Notes under the pieces: model-generated
The model's input: the letters and a program-made list of their open reading frames with translations, nothing else
The model's database searches: none
Told to the model about the DNA's origin: nothing
Made by a program: the position numbers and the translations under genes
From: Baffinella frigidus
Taxonomy: Eukaryota; Cryptophyceae; Cryptomonadales; Baffinellaceae
Assembly: GCA_026770585.1 (NCBI GenBank)
Contig: MU647023.1
Coordinates: 99,421-113,839, forward strand
Reading direction: 5' to 3'
Length of the DNA: 14,419 nucleotides
Part shown: positions 1 to 6,763 of the stretch, one piece after another
How positions within the stretch are numbered: position 1 is the stretch's first letter
How the letters are laid out: each line of letters opens with the position of its first letter

Positions 1-56
1 TTAGGGTGTAGGAGCTAGGGTGTGGGGTTTGGGGTTTAGGGTTTAGGGTTTCGCGC
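1..56. repeat. telomere-like heptamer block (TTTAGGG variants)
   Basis: The block is made of GGGTTTA, GGGTGTA and GGGTTTG heptamers, G-rich on the plus strand. It is degenerate and interstitial, since non-telomeric DNA follows at once, and the window edge cuts it. It resembles the intron filler of the two genes further right. It could be the remains of an intron of a minus-strand gene or a subtelomeric patch; nothing here decides. Confidence 0.8.
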
Positions 57-70
57 CAAACCCCAAACTA

Positions 71-172
71 TCCCTTAAGTGACCAGTAGGCTCATACGCC
101 CTACGGTAGGGCCCTAGGACCTGCCTAGGACCTCTTGGCCGTCAAATTTGGCGGCATGGGCACTTAAGGGAT
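71..172 (+). mobile_element. Family B palindromic element, copy B1
   Basis: A 102-bp element with inverted ends TCCCTTAAGTG / CACTTAAGGGA, flanked on both sides by TA. The interior contains the module CCCTACGGTAGGGCCCTAGG shared with the other B copies near 4.2, 6.4, 7.8 and 9.0 kb. It has no coding capacity. A TA target and short inverted ends suit a non-autonomous Tc1/mariner-type MITE, but this is inferred from the ends only. Confidence 0.8.
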
Positions 173-184
173 AGTGTAGGGGTT

Positions 185-324
185 ACCACCAACCCTCACA
201 ACTTGGGCAAATCGGAAAAGTCAAAAGCACCAAATCCCCTTGGAGGCCGTCGGAATCCGACGGCCTTCAAGGGGATTTCTGGAGCCAGTTTTCCCGATTT
301 GCCCAGACTGCGAGGGTTGGTGGT
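185..324. mobile_element. Family C palindromic element, copy C1
   Basis: A 140-bp inverted-repeat element. The ends read ACCACCAACCCTC and GAGGGTTGGTGGT, followed inward by TTGGGCAAATCGG and its complement. The centre is a hairpin around GGCCGTCGGAATCCGACGGCC. A second copy lies in the first intron of the minus-strand gene at about 10.27-10.40 kb. The target duplication is unclear (TT/AT or TA). Confidence 0.75.
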
Positions 325-346
325 ATAGTTTGGGGAGTACGGGTGT

Positions 347-404
347 ACCCCGTGGAAGAGGCCCACGCTGACTTGCACCACATTGCGCGCCTGCACCAGG
401 GTTT
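347..404 (+). repeat. 58-bp direct repeat, left copy
   Basis: This stretch, starting ACCCCGTGGAAGAGG, recurs at 566-623 with only a few changes. A shorter version (GACTTGCACCACACTGCG) lies at about 954-984. The two long copies bracket hairpin element D1. Each copy ends in a GGGTTT or GGGTTC heptamer start. Confidence 0.8.
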
Positions 405-431
405 AAGGTTTTAATAGTGCGAGGGTCTTGT

Positions 432-539
432 TTTAGATTCGTTAAGTGGCTCGTTCTGGTACAAATAATAAAACTCAAGTCACTTGTGTCCCGTTAGTTT
501 TATTATTTGTACCAGAACGAGCCACTTTACGAATCTAAA
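432..539. mobile_element. Palindromic element D1 with 44-bp arms
   Basis: Arms at 432-475 and 496-539 are almost perfect inverted copies, starting TTTAGATTCGT and passing through GTGGCTCGTTCTGGTAC, with a 20-base spacer. The AT-rich arms contrast with the GC-rich surroundings. Transcribed, it would fold into a long hairpin. Related debris (TGGTACAAACAATAA) occurs near 5480. It is probably a MITE; no autonomous partner is visible. Confidence 0.7.
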
Positions 540-565
540 TCCAGATCCTATGATTTTGTTGGTTG

Positions 566-623
566 ACCCCGTGGAAGAGGCCCACGCTGACTTGCACCAC
601 ATTGCGTGCCTGGACCAGGGTTC
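566..623 (+). repeat. 58-bp direct repeat, right copy
   Basis: Partner of 347-404. The first 36 or so bases are essentially identical; differences accumulate towards the end (GCGTGCCTGGACC here, GCGCGCCTGCACC there). Confidence 0.8.
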
Positions 624-978
624 AGGGTTCAGAGGTTTGCACGGCACGAGCCTTCCGAAGAGCATCAAATCGAGGCTGGAGCCTGCGCTATTTCCTAAGG
701 GGGTGGTTCGAATTCGAACCGTCCTGGGAAGGAAACGGCTCGATGTGTATCCTCGTTTTGATCCACTTGGAAGTGCGGCAGAAAGCTGTGGGTTGGTTGA
801 TTCAGTGGAAGTGACTTAGGAGGTGGAGTTGGAATCCATCCGGAAAATGCTCGTATGAGCGGCCGACACGGGGTACAGTAAGTGGCACAATGCGTAGCAT
901 GTGCGGCGCTCACGCTGGTTGTTTGGCAATAAATTATCAATCTCTCTGGAAGTGACTTGCACCACACTGCGCGCCTGC
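624..978. other. gene-free stretch, old repeat debris
   Basis: No convincing gene. At 657-690 there is a piece of repeat K (ATCGAGGCTGGAGC). At 707-722 a palindrome GGTTCGAATTCGAACC begins a dispersed fragment that recurs near 3490 (GAATTCGAACCGTC) and, diverged, near 5564. Open frames here have no recognisable protein features. Confidence 0.6.
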
Positions 979-1220
979 ACCGGGGTTTAGGGTTTAGAGT
1001 TTCGGGTCAGGGTTTCGGGTTTAGCGTTTCGGGTTTAGGGTTTAGGGTTTAGGGTTTAGGGTTTAGGGTTTAGGGTTTAGGGTTTAGGGTTAGGGTTTGG
1101 GATTTAGTGTTTTAGTGTTTGGGGTTTAGGGTTTGGGGTTTAGGGTTTAGGGTGTAGTGTTAAGCTTGTAGGGTTTAGGGTCTAGGGTTTAGGGTATATC
1201 GTTAAGCGTGTAGGGTTTAT
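979..1220. repeat. long interstitial telomere-like array
   Basis: Heptamer array, G-rich on the plus strand. The core at about 1028-1092 is a run of uninterrupted TTTAGGG units, the plant and algal telomere heptamer. Its edges decay into TTTCGGG, GGGTGTA and TTTGGGG. Unique sequence lies on both sides, so it is not the chromosome end. The same repeats fill introns of both genes in the window, always C-rich on the sense strand, so this may mark an intron or former intron of a minus-strand gene. Confidence 0.85.
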
Positions 1221-1254
1221 GGTGGCTTAGGAAGGGAGCATCATCGTGAGAGAG

Positions 1255-1314
1255 AGAGTGGGGCCTCGGGCCGCTTCTCAGAACAGAGAGGGGCCTCGGG
1301 CCGCTTCTCAGAAC
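1255..1314 (+). repeat. two-copy 30-bp tandem repeat
   Basis: The unit containing GGGCCTCGGGCCGCTTCTCA is present twice with a 30-bp period and almost no divergence, implying a recent duplication. It lies just after the telomere-like array. Confidence 0.85.
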
Positions 1315-2108
1315 AAACCAGAAACTGTCCTGATTTCTGCTGTTTCAAGACTTCTCTGTATGCCTAAAATAGCATGTTCGCCCTTAGCGTCGGCGTTGGC
1401 AGCATTACGAAGCGGGGCAGGTTCTCTAGCTCTGTCCCAGTAAGTCTGGTCGCGTCTTTATTAGTTTTTAAAAAAGATCTCCAGTACAAATTAACTGTCC
1501 ATCTACCTCTAAATGTTTTTAATGGTGAGACGAAATTTAACTCGAACAGAGCTACGTTCCGGCTTGTTCCGAAATTAATTTCGATCCTACGCCTAGGGAA
1601 GAGGTGTCGCCTTGTGGTTATCCACTGTTGCTTTTTAAGTTAACAGAGGTTCCACTTTTGCTTTAAGACGTTCCACTCTCGACTTTTGTCTCGGTGGGCC
1701 GCGCTCTTCAACCCGTAGTAGCTTTTACCGGGTCCCTGCAAGAATCCGGGAACGAATTATTTTGGGGGTTTATTCGTAGGACCCTACGGTAGGAGTCCCT
1801 AGGGGCCTCGGAATTTCTGACGGGAGATACGGACAGACATGTCCGGTTCAACTGAAATTTACTACAGTACCCGATCTGGTTAAAAGCTGCAACGGGTTGC
1901 TGGTGGTAGGAGCCCTAATCAGAATCCTAATCAGATTCACGTATCAGTGCAGAGGGCGGAATTCCTAGCTCTGTCTCAATATATTTGGGCTCACCGATTC
2001 GGTGGGCGCGGGCTCTTTCCCACTTCAAAGGTGACGGCTTTTTATCGCACACCCCGGACTGCCAACTTGCCAATAGTCTGTCAACCCGAGTGAGGCAGAG
2101 CTAGTAAT
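1315..2108. other. gene-free stretch with a diverged inverted partner at 11.4 kb
   Basis: I recognise no gene. The part at 1621-1710 is a diverged inverted copy of 11447-11517 (shared TTAAGTTAACAGAGGTTCCAC, CGACTTTTGTCTCGGTG and GCGCTCTTC), with a 21-base duplication containing TTCCAC only in this copy. Around 1782-1806 lies a small palindrome with CCCTACGGTAGGAG, resembling the core module of families A, B and E. Confidence 0.55.
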
Positions 2109-2130
2109 CCAGGGTCCTCCGCCCAAAATT
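2109..2130 (+). repeat. start of duplicated host segment, occupied copy
   Basis: The segment 2109-2543, minus the two E elements, aligns with 2645-2731: TCCGCCCAAAATT, then GAACAYCTTCGGGGCGTCC, then AGCCTCCCAGAAGT, then CTTGTTGGAATCTGATGC. Here it is broken by E1 and E2; the second copy is unbroken. Confidence 0.8.
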
Positions 2131-2294
2131 TAGTTGTTCAACGACCCGAAATTAGGGTAGTTTAGCCTACGGGTTGCCTACCGTAGGCCGAGGGGCTCCT
2201 AGGATCTGGTCCTAGGAGACCTACCTCCTACGGTAGGCCTTGTCATAGGAGATCCGTAGGCTAAACTACCCTAATTTCGGGTCATTTCCCTAGG
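2131..2294. mobile_element. Family E palindromic element, copy E1
   Basis: A 164-bp insertion defined by comparison with the empty copy at 2645-2731, flanked by AAATT on both sides (2126-2130 and 2295-2299). Near-terminal 30-bp inverted repeats begin GACCCGAAATTAGGG (from 2143) and end in the complement at 2283. The interior carries CCTACCGTAGGCC and CCTAGGA modules. Its outermost bases (TAGTTGTTCAAC ... TTTCCCTAGG) are not perfectly inverted. It has no coding capacity. Confidence 0.8.
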
Positions 2295-2338
2295 AAATTG
2301 AACATCTTCGGGGCGTCCAGGCCTAGCCTCCCAGAAGT

Positions 2339-2514
2339 TTGTCGTAAAACTCCCGAAAATGAAGGTAGTTTCGCCTACAGCATCGCCTAGGACCTCCTAA
2401 CGTAGGCCGAGGGCTCGTAGGAAAGGAGGTCCTAGGAGCCCTACGGCCTACGGTAGCTAGGTCCTACCTAATTCCGTAGGGAGACTACCCAACTTTCCGG
2501 GAGTTTCCCTATGA
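2339..2514. mobile_element. Family E palindromic element, copy E2
   Basis: A 176-bp insertion into the same host segment, flanked by AAGT at 2335-2338 and 2515-2518. Imperfect inverted ends AAACTCCCG / CGGGAGTTT and inner GGTAGTTTCGCCTAC match E1 in layout, and the right edge (TTTCCCTATGA) resembles that of E1. It is more diverged internally than E1 but carries the same CCTAGGACCTCCT and CCTACGGTAG modules. Confidence 0.75.
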
Positions 2515-2543
2515 AAGTCTTGTTGGAATCTGATGCGGCGCCT

Positions 2544-2601
2544 GGGCAGATTTTCATGGAGATGCAGTGGAATCGCAGTGCATCCCCTTGAAAATCTGCC
2601 C
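2544..2601. repeat. short hairpin element F1
   Basis: Inverted arms of about 23 bp (GGGCAGATTTTCATGG... / ...CCTTGAAAATCTGCCC) with two mismatches and a spacer of about 12 bases. It lies where the two host copies at 2.1-2.5 and 2.65 kb stop matching. It may be a tiny MITE or the stem of one. Confidence 0.6.
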
Positions 2602-2644
2602 ATGAAAAGGTCCAGTTTGCCTCAAGAGTTCTCTCCAGGGTGGT

Positions 2645-2731
2645 TCCAGGGGCCTCCGCCCAAAATTGAACACCTTCGGGGCGTCCAGGCGTAGCCTCCC
2701 AGAAGTCTTGTTGGAATCTGATGCATCGCCT
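2645..2731 (+). repeat. empty-site copy of the 2.1-2.5 kb host segment
   Basis: This 87-bp stretch reads straight through CCCAAAATTGAACACC and CCCAGAAGTCTTGTTGG, the junctions occupied by E1 and E2 in the other copy. The two copies differ at only a few bases, so the duplication is fairly young and the insertions younger still, unless they were excised precisely from this copy. Confidence 0.8.
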
Positions 2732-2762
2732 GGTGTTCCAGGTGGCCTGATAACACTGTCCC

Positions 2763-2829
2763 CCTACCGAGGTGCGAGCCCCCTACCGAGGTCACCCTAC
2801 CGAGGTAGCACCTCGGTAGGTGCGAGCTC
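2763..2829. repeat. CCTACCGAGGT cluster
   Basis: Three direct copies and one inverted copy of CCTACCGAGGT lie within 67 bp, some followed by GCGAGC. The last direct and inverted copies form a stem. It adjoins the 3-prime edge of the RCC1-like fragment. Confidence 0.75.
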
Positions 2830-3160
2830 AGATCGCTACGACCCAGGGAGCATTGTACGAAGAGTTGTCCCCTGCCGTGACCAACACTTCCCAGCGCTGT
2901 AGCCGTGCACCGGCGGCAAGGGGTTTAAGCCCCACCTCAGGTAGGAACACAGGATCCTTCATGTTGCCCTCATCGTTGTGCCCCCACGCCCAAAGCTCCC
3001 CATCCGTCGCCGACGCGCTGCTGAGCTGCCGCACCGCGCCACGCACTGCGCCTTTCCCGATCAGCGAGGCGTTCCTGGACATAGCGCTGCGTGTTGCGCG
3101 CGCCAGGATGCTGCTTGTGCCTGCTCCGCCATACAAGGAGAGCGACATCTCGTCAAGCAA
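2828..3160 (-). CDS. RCC1-repeat protein fragment, possibly mitochondrial
   Basis: An open frame of 110 residues. From about residue 52 it reads TDGELWAWGHNDEGN, then PVFLPEV and later VTAGDNSS, which matches the blade pattern of the RCC1 beta-propeller family (G-x-hydrophobic-W-x-W-G-x-N ... G). A full propeller has about seven blades; only one is visible, so this is a first exon or a gene remnant. An internal Met at 3082 would start MSRNASLIGKGAVRGAVRQL, an arginine-rich, acid-free leader resembling a mitochondrial presequence, so that start is likelier than 3160. A donor-like GTGGGG after PVFLPE could end an exon, but I see no further blade downstream; palindromic and repeat DNA follows. 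Function beyond the fold cannot be assigned. Confidence 0.45.
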   Translation of the reverse strand: MLDEMSLSLYGGAGTSSILARATRSAMSRNASLIGKGAVRGAVRQLSSASATDGELWAWGHNDEGNMKDPVFLPEVGLKPLAAGARLQRWEVLVTAGDNSSYNAPWVVAI

Positions 3161-3569
3161 GCCACCTGCCCGCTACCTTAGGAACCGTTGAGTCCTGGAG
3201 GGCATTCAGTCCTGCTCCCAAGAGGACCAAATCGAGGTTGGATTTTGAGCTGTTTTCCTTGCAAAGGAGGCTCGGCTGGACCTCCATGCCGTTTCGGTCC
3301 ACCAGGACGTGGGAACGTGTGTGCTGCTGTATGACGTTCATTAAAGCTCCATAAGCTCCATAAGCATGGGTAGAGTCGAGGAGCTCATCCGTAGATTACT
3401 CCCAACTCCTCAAGAGTGAGGTGGGATGTGGCCTTCGACGTGAGTGTAAATAAAAGCACCAAAGCACCAAAGCACCAAAGAGGACGGTGCGAATTCGAAC
3501 CGTCTGCCGGGGGAAATACGTCCGTACATTAGGGGAAACCTCTGCACGGCCACCCTTCTCTCCTTTCAT
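3161..3569. other. gene-free stretch, dispersed repeat fragments
   Basis: Contains a K fragment (AGGACCAAATCGAGGTTGGA, 3224-3243), a doubled 12-mer AGCTCCATAAGC near 3345-3366, three to four AAGCACCA-type units at about 3457-3480, and GAATTCGAACCGTCTGCCG at 3490, which recurs near 709 and, diverged, near 5564. No gene recognised. Confidence 0.6.
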
Positions 3570-3745
3570 CGTTGGTGTCTGACTGATCTCTTTCATCTTT
3601 GGTGTCTGACTGATTTCACCTCACCCCCCAAAGCACCCCCTCACACAATCCCTCTCACCTTGTGGGGTATCCGTAGTTGGAGCTAATACTTCAACTATGG
3701 GATACCATGAGCCTCATAAAGGCTGACTTGGGTTCGGTGTGTGTG
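3570..3745 (+). repeat. Dispersed repeat L, copy 1, with conserved hairpin
   Basis: About 175 bp repeated at 6764-6930 and in part at 7085-7210. It starts with a doubled TTGGTGTCTGACTGAT motif and continues CACAATCCCTCTCACC. A hairpin at 3666-3706 (GGTATCCGTAGTT ... AACTATGGGATACC) is followed by AGCCTCATAAAGGCT. No protein frame is conserved between copies. Confidence 0.75.
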
Positions 3746-3829
3746 GGAGCGCGTTCCTCTTTGGGATAACTCAAACACCCCAAGAGAACCACCCTGTATC
3801 CCCTCTTCACGAGCCTCTGCACTGGAGAG

Positions 3830-3935
3830 CTAAACGCGATCCGAAAGCAAAAATGCTTTTCCTGCAGTCCTTTCTACGGAACGTCGTGTCGTTGGCGTAT
3901 GTTGGGAGAAATTAAAACCTAAAGGACCTAAAGGT
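3830..3935 (+). repeat. Dispersed repeat G, copy 1
   Basis: The order of blocks is GATCCGAAAG, TTTCTACGGAAC, GTATGTTGGGAG, then AACCTAAAGGACCTAAAGG. Related copies lie near 4.6, 5.25, 7.3, 7.57 and 8.53 kb. No open frame is common to the copies. It is an old repeat family that later elements have entered. Confidence 0.7.
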
Positions 3936-4104
3936 TCAATCACCATCCTCGATTTGAGCGGAGAAACAAAAAACGATTGAGCCGTTGATGATCATATTTT
4001 CCCAGCACCATCAATTTCGTCATTATTTCGAAATTGCTCCAACCTGCTCCCCTCTCTTTCTCGACCGGCTCAAGAAACTCAGAACAAAAGTTCTGCTGTC
4101 CGCC
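3936..4104. other. non-coding link between G1 and A1
   Basis: Contains CCAGCACCATCAATTT, which recurs diverged near 4513 (CCAGCACCGTCAATTT), so this stretch and 4.5-4.66 kb appear to be diverged copies in different block order. No gene. Confidence 0.5.
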
Positions 4105-4106
4105 TA

Positions 4107-4212
4107 CAGGGGTACCTCGCTCATAAGAAACACCCACCCCCCTAGGACTCTACAGTAGGGCCCTATGGTGATCCTAGGGGGGTGGGCGTTTCTTATGAGC
4201 GAGGTACCCCTG
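4107..4212. mobile_element. Family A palindromic element, copy A1
   Basis: A 106-bp element with ends CAGGGGTACCTCGCTCAT / ATGAGCGAGGTACCCCTG, flanked by TA on both sides. The interior has CCTAGGACTCTACAGTAGGG and its near-complement. The left flank ...GTCCGCC matches repeat G (GTCCGCCTATGTTGGG), so A1 probably entered a G copy at its TA. Confidence 0.85.
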
Positions 4213-4234
4213 TACGCTCGTATGGTGGGAGTTA

Positions 4235-4441
4235 TCCCGTAAGTGGCCAGTAGGCTCATACGCCCTACGGTAGGGCCCTAGGACCTGCCTAGGACGAGTT
4301 AGGGTGAATATTCACCTAGGAGAGTTAGGGTGAATATTCTCCTAGGAGAGTTAGGGTGAATATTCTCTTAGGAGAGTTAGGGTGAATATTCTCCTAGGAG
4401 AGTTAGGGTGAATATTCACCCGAATATTCACCCGGGCACTT
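4235..4441 (+). mobile_element. Family B element B2, enlarged and damaged
   Basis: The left half matches B1 (TCCCGTAAGTGGCCAGTAGG, then CCCTACGGTAGGGCCC). The centre is replaced by a 26-bp tandem array, and the right end stops at GGGCACTT without the final AAGGGA. The left flank is TA. At about 207 bp it is twice the usual length of family B. Confidence 0.75.
4296..4437 (+). repeat. 26-bp tandem array inside B2
   Basis: Units begin at 4296, 4322, 4348, 4374 and 4400, each reading GAGTTAGGGTGAATATTC followed by WCCTAGGA-like sequence. Each unit contains the palindromes GAATATTC and CCTAGG. The array ends with a 12-bp doubling of GAATATTCACCC. The first and last units keep GAATATTCAC; the middle ones share GAATATTCTC, so the middle units multiplied after that change. 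Confidence 0.9.
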
Positions 4442-4562
4442 TTAAGTGAGAAGGACCTCACGGACCTGAAGGCGTAATCCTGATCTTGTGCCTGGGCATC
4501 CAGGCAGCTATCCCAGCACCGTCAATTTAATCCCGGCTCAACGGACATTCAGTATGATTTGG

Positions 4563-4665
4563 TTTGAAACTCGGTGTGAATGCTTTTTCTGCAGTCCTTT
4601 CTACGGAAGGGCGTGTCGTTGGGCTATGTTGGTTGTTATGGGAGAAATTAAAACCTAAAGGACCT
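4563..4665 (+). repeat. Dispersed repeat G, copy 2
   Basis: Matches G1 through CTGCAGTCCTTTCTACGGAA, CGTGTCGTTGG and TATGGGAGAAATTAAAACC, ending AACCTAAAGGACCTAAAGGA. It differs from G1 by a small GTTGGTT insertion. It continues into unassigned, AT-richer DNA. Confidence 0.7.
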
Positions 4666-5020
4666 AAAGGATTCGATAGAACTGCTTGCCTCGGGGCGCG
4701 GGTTAAAAACTCATTCCGGACCTGAACAGATTTAATTTCGGGAACTGTCCATCTGGAAAAAAAATGGTACAAACCCCGCTATTTTGAAGCCCTAAAAGAA
4801 TGAAATGGCTCAAACGCCAAGCGAAATCTGAAATTGAATCTATTCAGAAACGCGAGGAAATTTGCCGCGTTCAAGAAACGTGCCCCACCACGATGGCAAG
4901 GAGATCTCCTACATCATGTATCAATAGTATACATCATGCATTATATCACATATCAACATACATCATATATGTTATACATCATACATCATATATTCTCGAG
5001 GGGTCATTCCCGGTGACGCG
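4666..5020. other. AT-rich gene-free stretch with ATACATCAT repeats
   Basis: No gene recognised. About 4915-4994 is low-complexity sequence made of ACATCAT, ATATCA and TATACATCAT units. The base composition is clearly more AT-rich than the GC-rich exons elsewhere. Confidence 0.6.
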
Positions 5021-5181
5021 GGAGCAAACTTCATCTCGGAAGATAACTGGATCAGTTCCTTTTCAATAGGAAGTTGAATAGGAGAAATTAGTTTGGGCGT
5101 AGCAAACTCAATTACGCGTCCTATTTAAACAAGAAACGCTAATTAGGGAACTGATTCAGTTATCTTTCAAGATGAAACTCG
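5021..5181. mobile_element. Palindromic element H1
   Basis: Imperfect inverted arms of about 38 bp: AAACTTCATCTCGGAAGATAACTG near 5027-5050 (quoted in part as AGATAACTGGATCAGTTCC) and GGGAACTGATTCAGTTATC ... GATGAAACT near 5147-5179. Just outside, TTCTCGAGGG occurs on both sides (about 4993 and 5213) in the same direction. No coding capacity. Boundaries are uncertain. Confidence 0.5.
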
Positions 5182-5239
5182 AGGACAGTGTCCATTACCT
5201 TCCGCCAAGTTCTCGAGGGTTTGGTTCCGGAGAACCGAC

Positions 5240-5312
5240 GGGTTTACTCGAAAGGATAAGTTCCGGTGTCCGCTTATGTTGGGAGCTCGAAAAACCTAAA
5301 GGACCTACAGGA
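5240..5312 (+). repeat. Dispersed repeat G, copy 3
   Basis: Reads AAGTTCCGGTGTCCGC, TATGTTGGGAGCTCGAA and AACCTAAAGGACC, matching the right part of the copy near 7300. Only the downstream half of the unit is present. Confidence 0.65.
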
Positions 5313-5371
5313 CTCCCATTTCTGGTCGTGTGTGGAGAGCACCTGAGCGGAGCACTTTAGCCAGAAAACCA

Positions 5372-5427
5372 ATTTAATGTATTCTTGGCAACTCCGATGA
5401 AATTTAGTTCCCAAGAATACAATAAAT
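5372..5427. repeat. hairpin I1 with 22-bp arms
   Basis: Arms ATTTAATGTATTCTTGGCAACT-like (5372-5393) and AGTTCCCAAGAATACAATAAAT-like (5406-5427) pair with about two mismatches around a 12-base loop. AT-rich, non-coding. It may be a small MITE. Confidence 0.55.
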
Positions 5428-5616
5428 TTCACCCCTAAAGAATCCCGTAACAGAATCTATTTCAGGGAACTCCGAACTTCTGGTACAAACAATAATTTTC
5501 GGGACATTAAAACTCCAATTCGAGATTTAAAAAGCTCTGAGTTTTAAACCCCGATGAAATTCACACCGTCTGCCGAGGGAAATGGCTCGACCACCATCCT
5601 TACAATAGGACCACCA
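5428..5616. other. AT-rich non-coding debris before the A cluster
   Basis: Contains TTCTGGTACAAACAATAATTT, related to an arm of D1 (stated here only up to that motif), and GATGAAATTCACACCGTCTG, which recalls the dispersed GAATTCGAACCGTCTGCC fragment. No gene recognised. Confidence 0.45.
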
Positions 5617-5618
5617 TA

Positions 5619-5713
5619 CAGGGGTACCTCGCGCATAAGAAAACGCCCCCCCCTAGGACCCTACAGTAGGGCCCTATGGTCGTCCTACGGGGAAGCGTTT
5701 TCTTATGAGGGAG
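5619..5713. mobile_element. Family A element A2, right end truncated
   Basis: The left end CAGGGGTACCTCGCGCATAAG follows TA. The right end stops in CTTATGAGGGAG without GTACCCCTG, directly against A3, so A3 insertion or recombination removed it. Confidence 0.8.
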
Positions 5714-5716
5714 CCA

Positions 5717-5834
5717 CAGGGGTACCTCGCTCATAAGAACCCGCCCCGCCCCCTAGGACCACCATAGGGCCCTAGGCATAGGCCTACTGTAGTGTCGTAG
5801 GGGGGGGCGGTTTCTTATCAGCGAGGTACCCCTG
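5717..5834. mobile_element. Family A element A3
   Basis: A complete copy of 118 bp with both ends, CAGGGGTACCTCGCTCAT and its complement. TA follows the right end, but the left flank is CA because it abuts truncated A2. Its centre is in the opposite orientation to that of A6. Confidence 0.85.
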
Positions 5835-5836
5835 TA

Positions 5837-5912
5837 GGGCCCTGGGAATAAGCCTACACATGTACTGTAGGGTCCTAGGAGGAGGCACTGTCTTATGAGC
5901 GAAGTACCCCTG
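5837..5912. mobile_element. Family A right-half fragment A4
   Basis: Only the right half remains: CCTACACATGTACTGTAGGG, then CTTATGAGCGAAGTACCCCTG, then TA. A further decayed right end follows at about 5915-5962 (CTCGCGAGTAACCCC). Together they indicate repeated end-to-end insertion. Confidence 0.7.
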
Positions 5913-5964
5913 TACCCTAGGGCCCTAGGGCGGTGCTTGTCCTTACTCGCGAGTAACCCCTTTA

Positions 5965-6081
5965 CAGGGGTACCTCGCTCATAAGAAACCGCCCCCCTCT
6001 AGGACCCTACAGTAGGGCTATGCGTAGGGCCCTATGGTGGTCCTAGGGGGGCGGCGGTTTCTTATGAGCGAGGTACCCCTG
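5965..6081. mobile_element. Family A element A6
   Basis: A complete 117-bp copy with intact ends and TA on both sides. It is a good reference copy: long inverted arms, C-tract and G-tract shoulders, and a centre with CCCTACAGTAGGGC and AGGGCCCTATGGTGG. Confidence 0.9.
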
Positions 6082-6195
6082 TAGGGTTCAGCGGTAAGGG
6101 GTTGGGGTTGAGGGTGTAGGGCGTAGGGTTGAGGGTTGAGGATTCAGGGTTTAGGGTTGAGGGTTTAAGGTTGAGGGTGTGGGATTTAGAGTCAC
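6082..6195. repeat. telomere-like heptamer block
   Basis: GGGTTGA, GGGTGTA and GGGTTTA units, G-rich on the plus strand, start directly at the right end of A6. The block is degenerate. Confidence 0.75.
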
Positions 6196-6391
6196 AGGTA
6201 CATTCTGTACAGCCTGGGGAAAACCCCTACACATCCACCTTTCTCTCTCCCTTTGGCTGGCTTTTAGGGGTCGAGCTGCTTTACAGCATTTATGTAAAGC
6301 AACTCGATCGGGCTGCTAAAGGATCCGTTTAGGGCTAAGGTGTATTTTGTAGTGTGGTCTGAGTGGGACCTGAAGTCGGAACTACCTCCTA
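6196..6391. other. repeat J fragment and stable hairpin
   Basis: At about 6203-6250 the sequence CATTCTGTACAGCCTGGGG continues to CTACACATCCACC; it recurs near 6979-7023. At 6271-6307 a 14-bp stem with one mismatch (TCGAGCTGCTTTAC / GTAAAGCAACTCGA) closes a 9-base loop, with looser pairing outside to about 6261-6322. No gene. Confidence 0.55.
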
Positions 6392-6491
6392 TCCCTTAAG
6401 TGACCAGTAGGCTCATACGCCCTACCGTAGGGCCCTAGGACCTGCCTAGGGCTTCCACGGGCGATTATTCGCCCGTTGGTCACTTAAGGGA
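6392..6491 (+). mobile_element. Family B element B3
   Basis: A complete 100-bp copy with TCCCTTAAGTGACC and CACTTAAGGGA ends and TA on both sides. The right half has its own small palindrome GGGCGATTATTCGCCC in place of the TCAAATTTGGC core of B1. Confidence 0.85.
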
Positions 6492-6493
6492 TA

Positions 6494-6763
6494 CTGTAGG
6501 AGGACTAAGTGGGGTACACGCACCCTTGCCATAATCCAACGACCGTTGGATGAGGGTAAGGATCGCTGAACCCAACGATGTCAAACATCGCAGGTATTAG
6601 GCTTGATCCCTCACTTGACAAGGTTCCGATGACCGTCTCCACAAATAATTGCACACTAACATACAACGTACACCTGAGAGTTCGCCCACACGCACCCGCC
6701 CCCCACTGTGTAAAGGAAAACCACTCCCCCCTTGCAGCACGCGTCACCCCCTCCCTCCTTGGT
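6494..6763. other. gene-free stretch
   Basis: I see no gene and no strong repeat apart from a local CCAACGACCGTTGG palindrome near 6537 and a pyrimidine-rich end. Open frames on both strands overlap without family resemblance. Confidence 0.5.

Noticed and set aside
1-56. true chromosome end (telomere)
   Set aside because: Only a short degenerate block, followed at once by MITEs; similar blocks occur throughout the window.
700-725. T-loop-like GGTTCGAATTC
   Set aside because: It is half of a palindrome GGTTCGAATTCGAACC and recurs as a dispersed fragment near 3490; no tRNA body surrounds it.
3666-3745. tRNA-like shape: AGCC TCATAAA GGCT stem-loop with GGGTTCGG downstream
   Set aside because: The seven-base loop lacks U at position 33, no acceptor stem closes, and the T-arm does not pair. 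It is part of repeat L.
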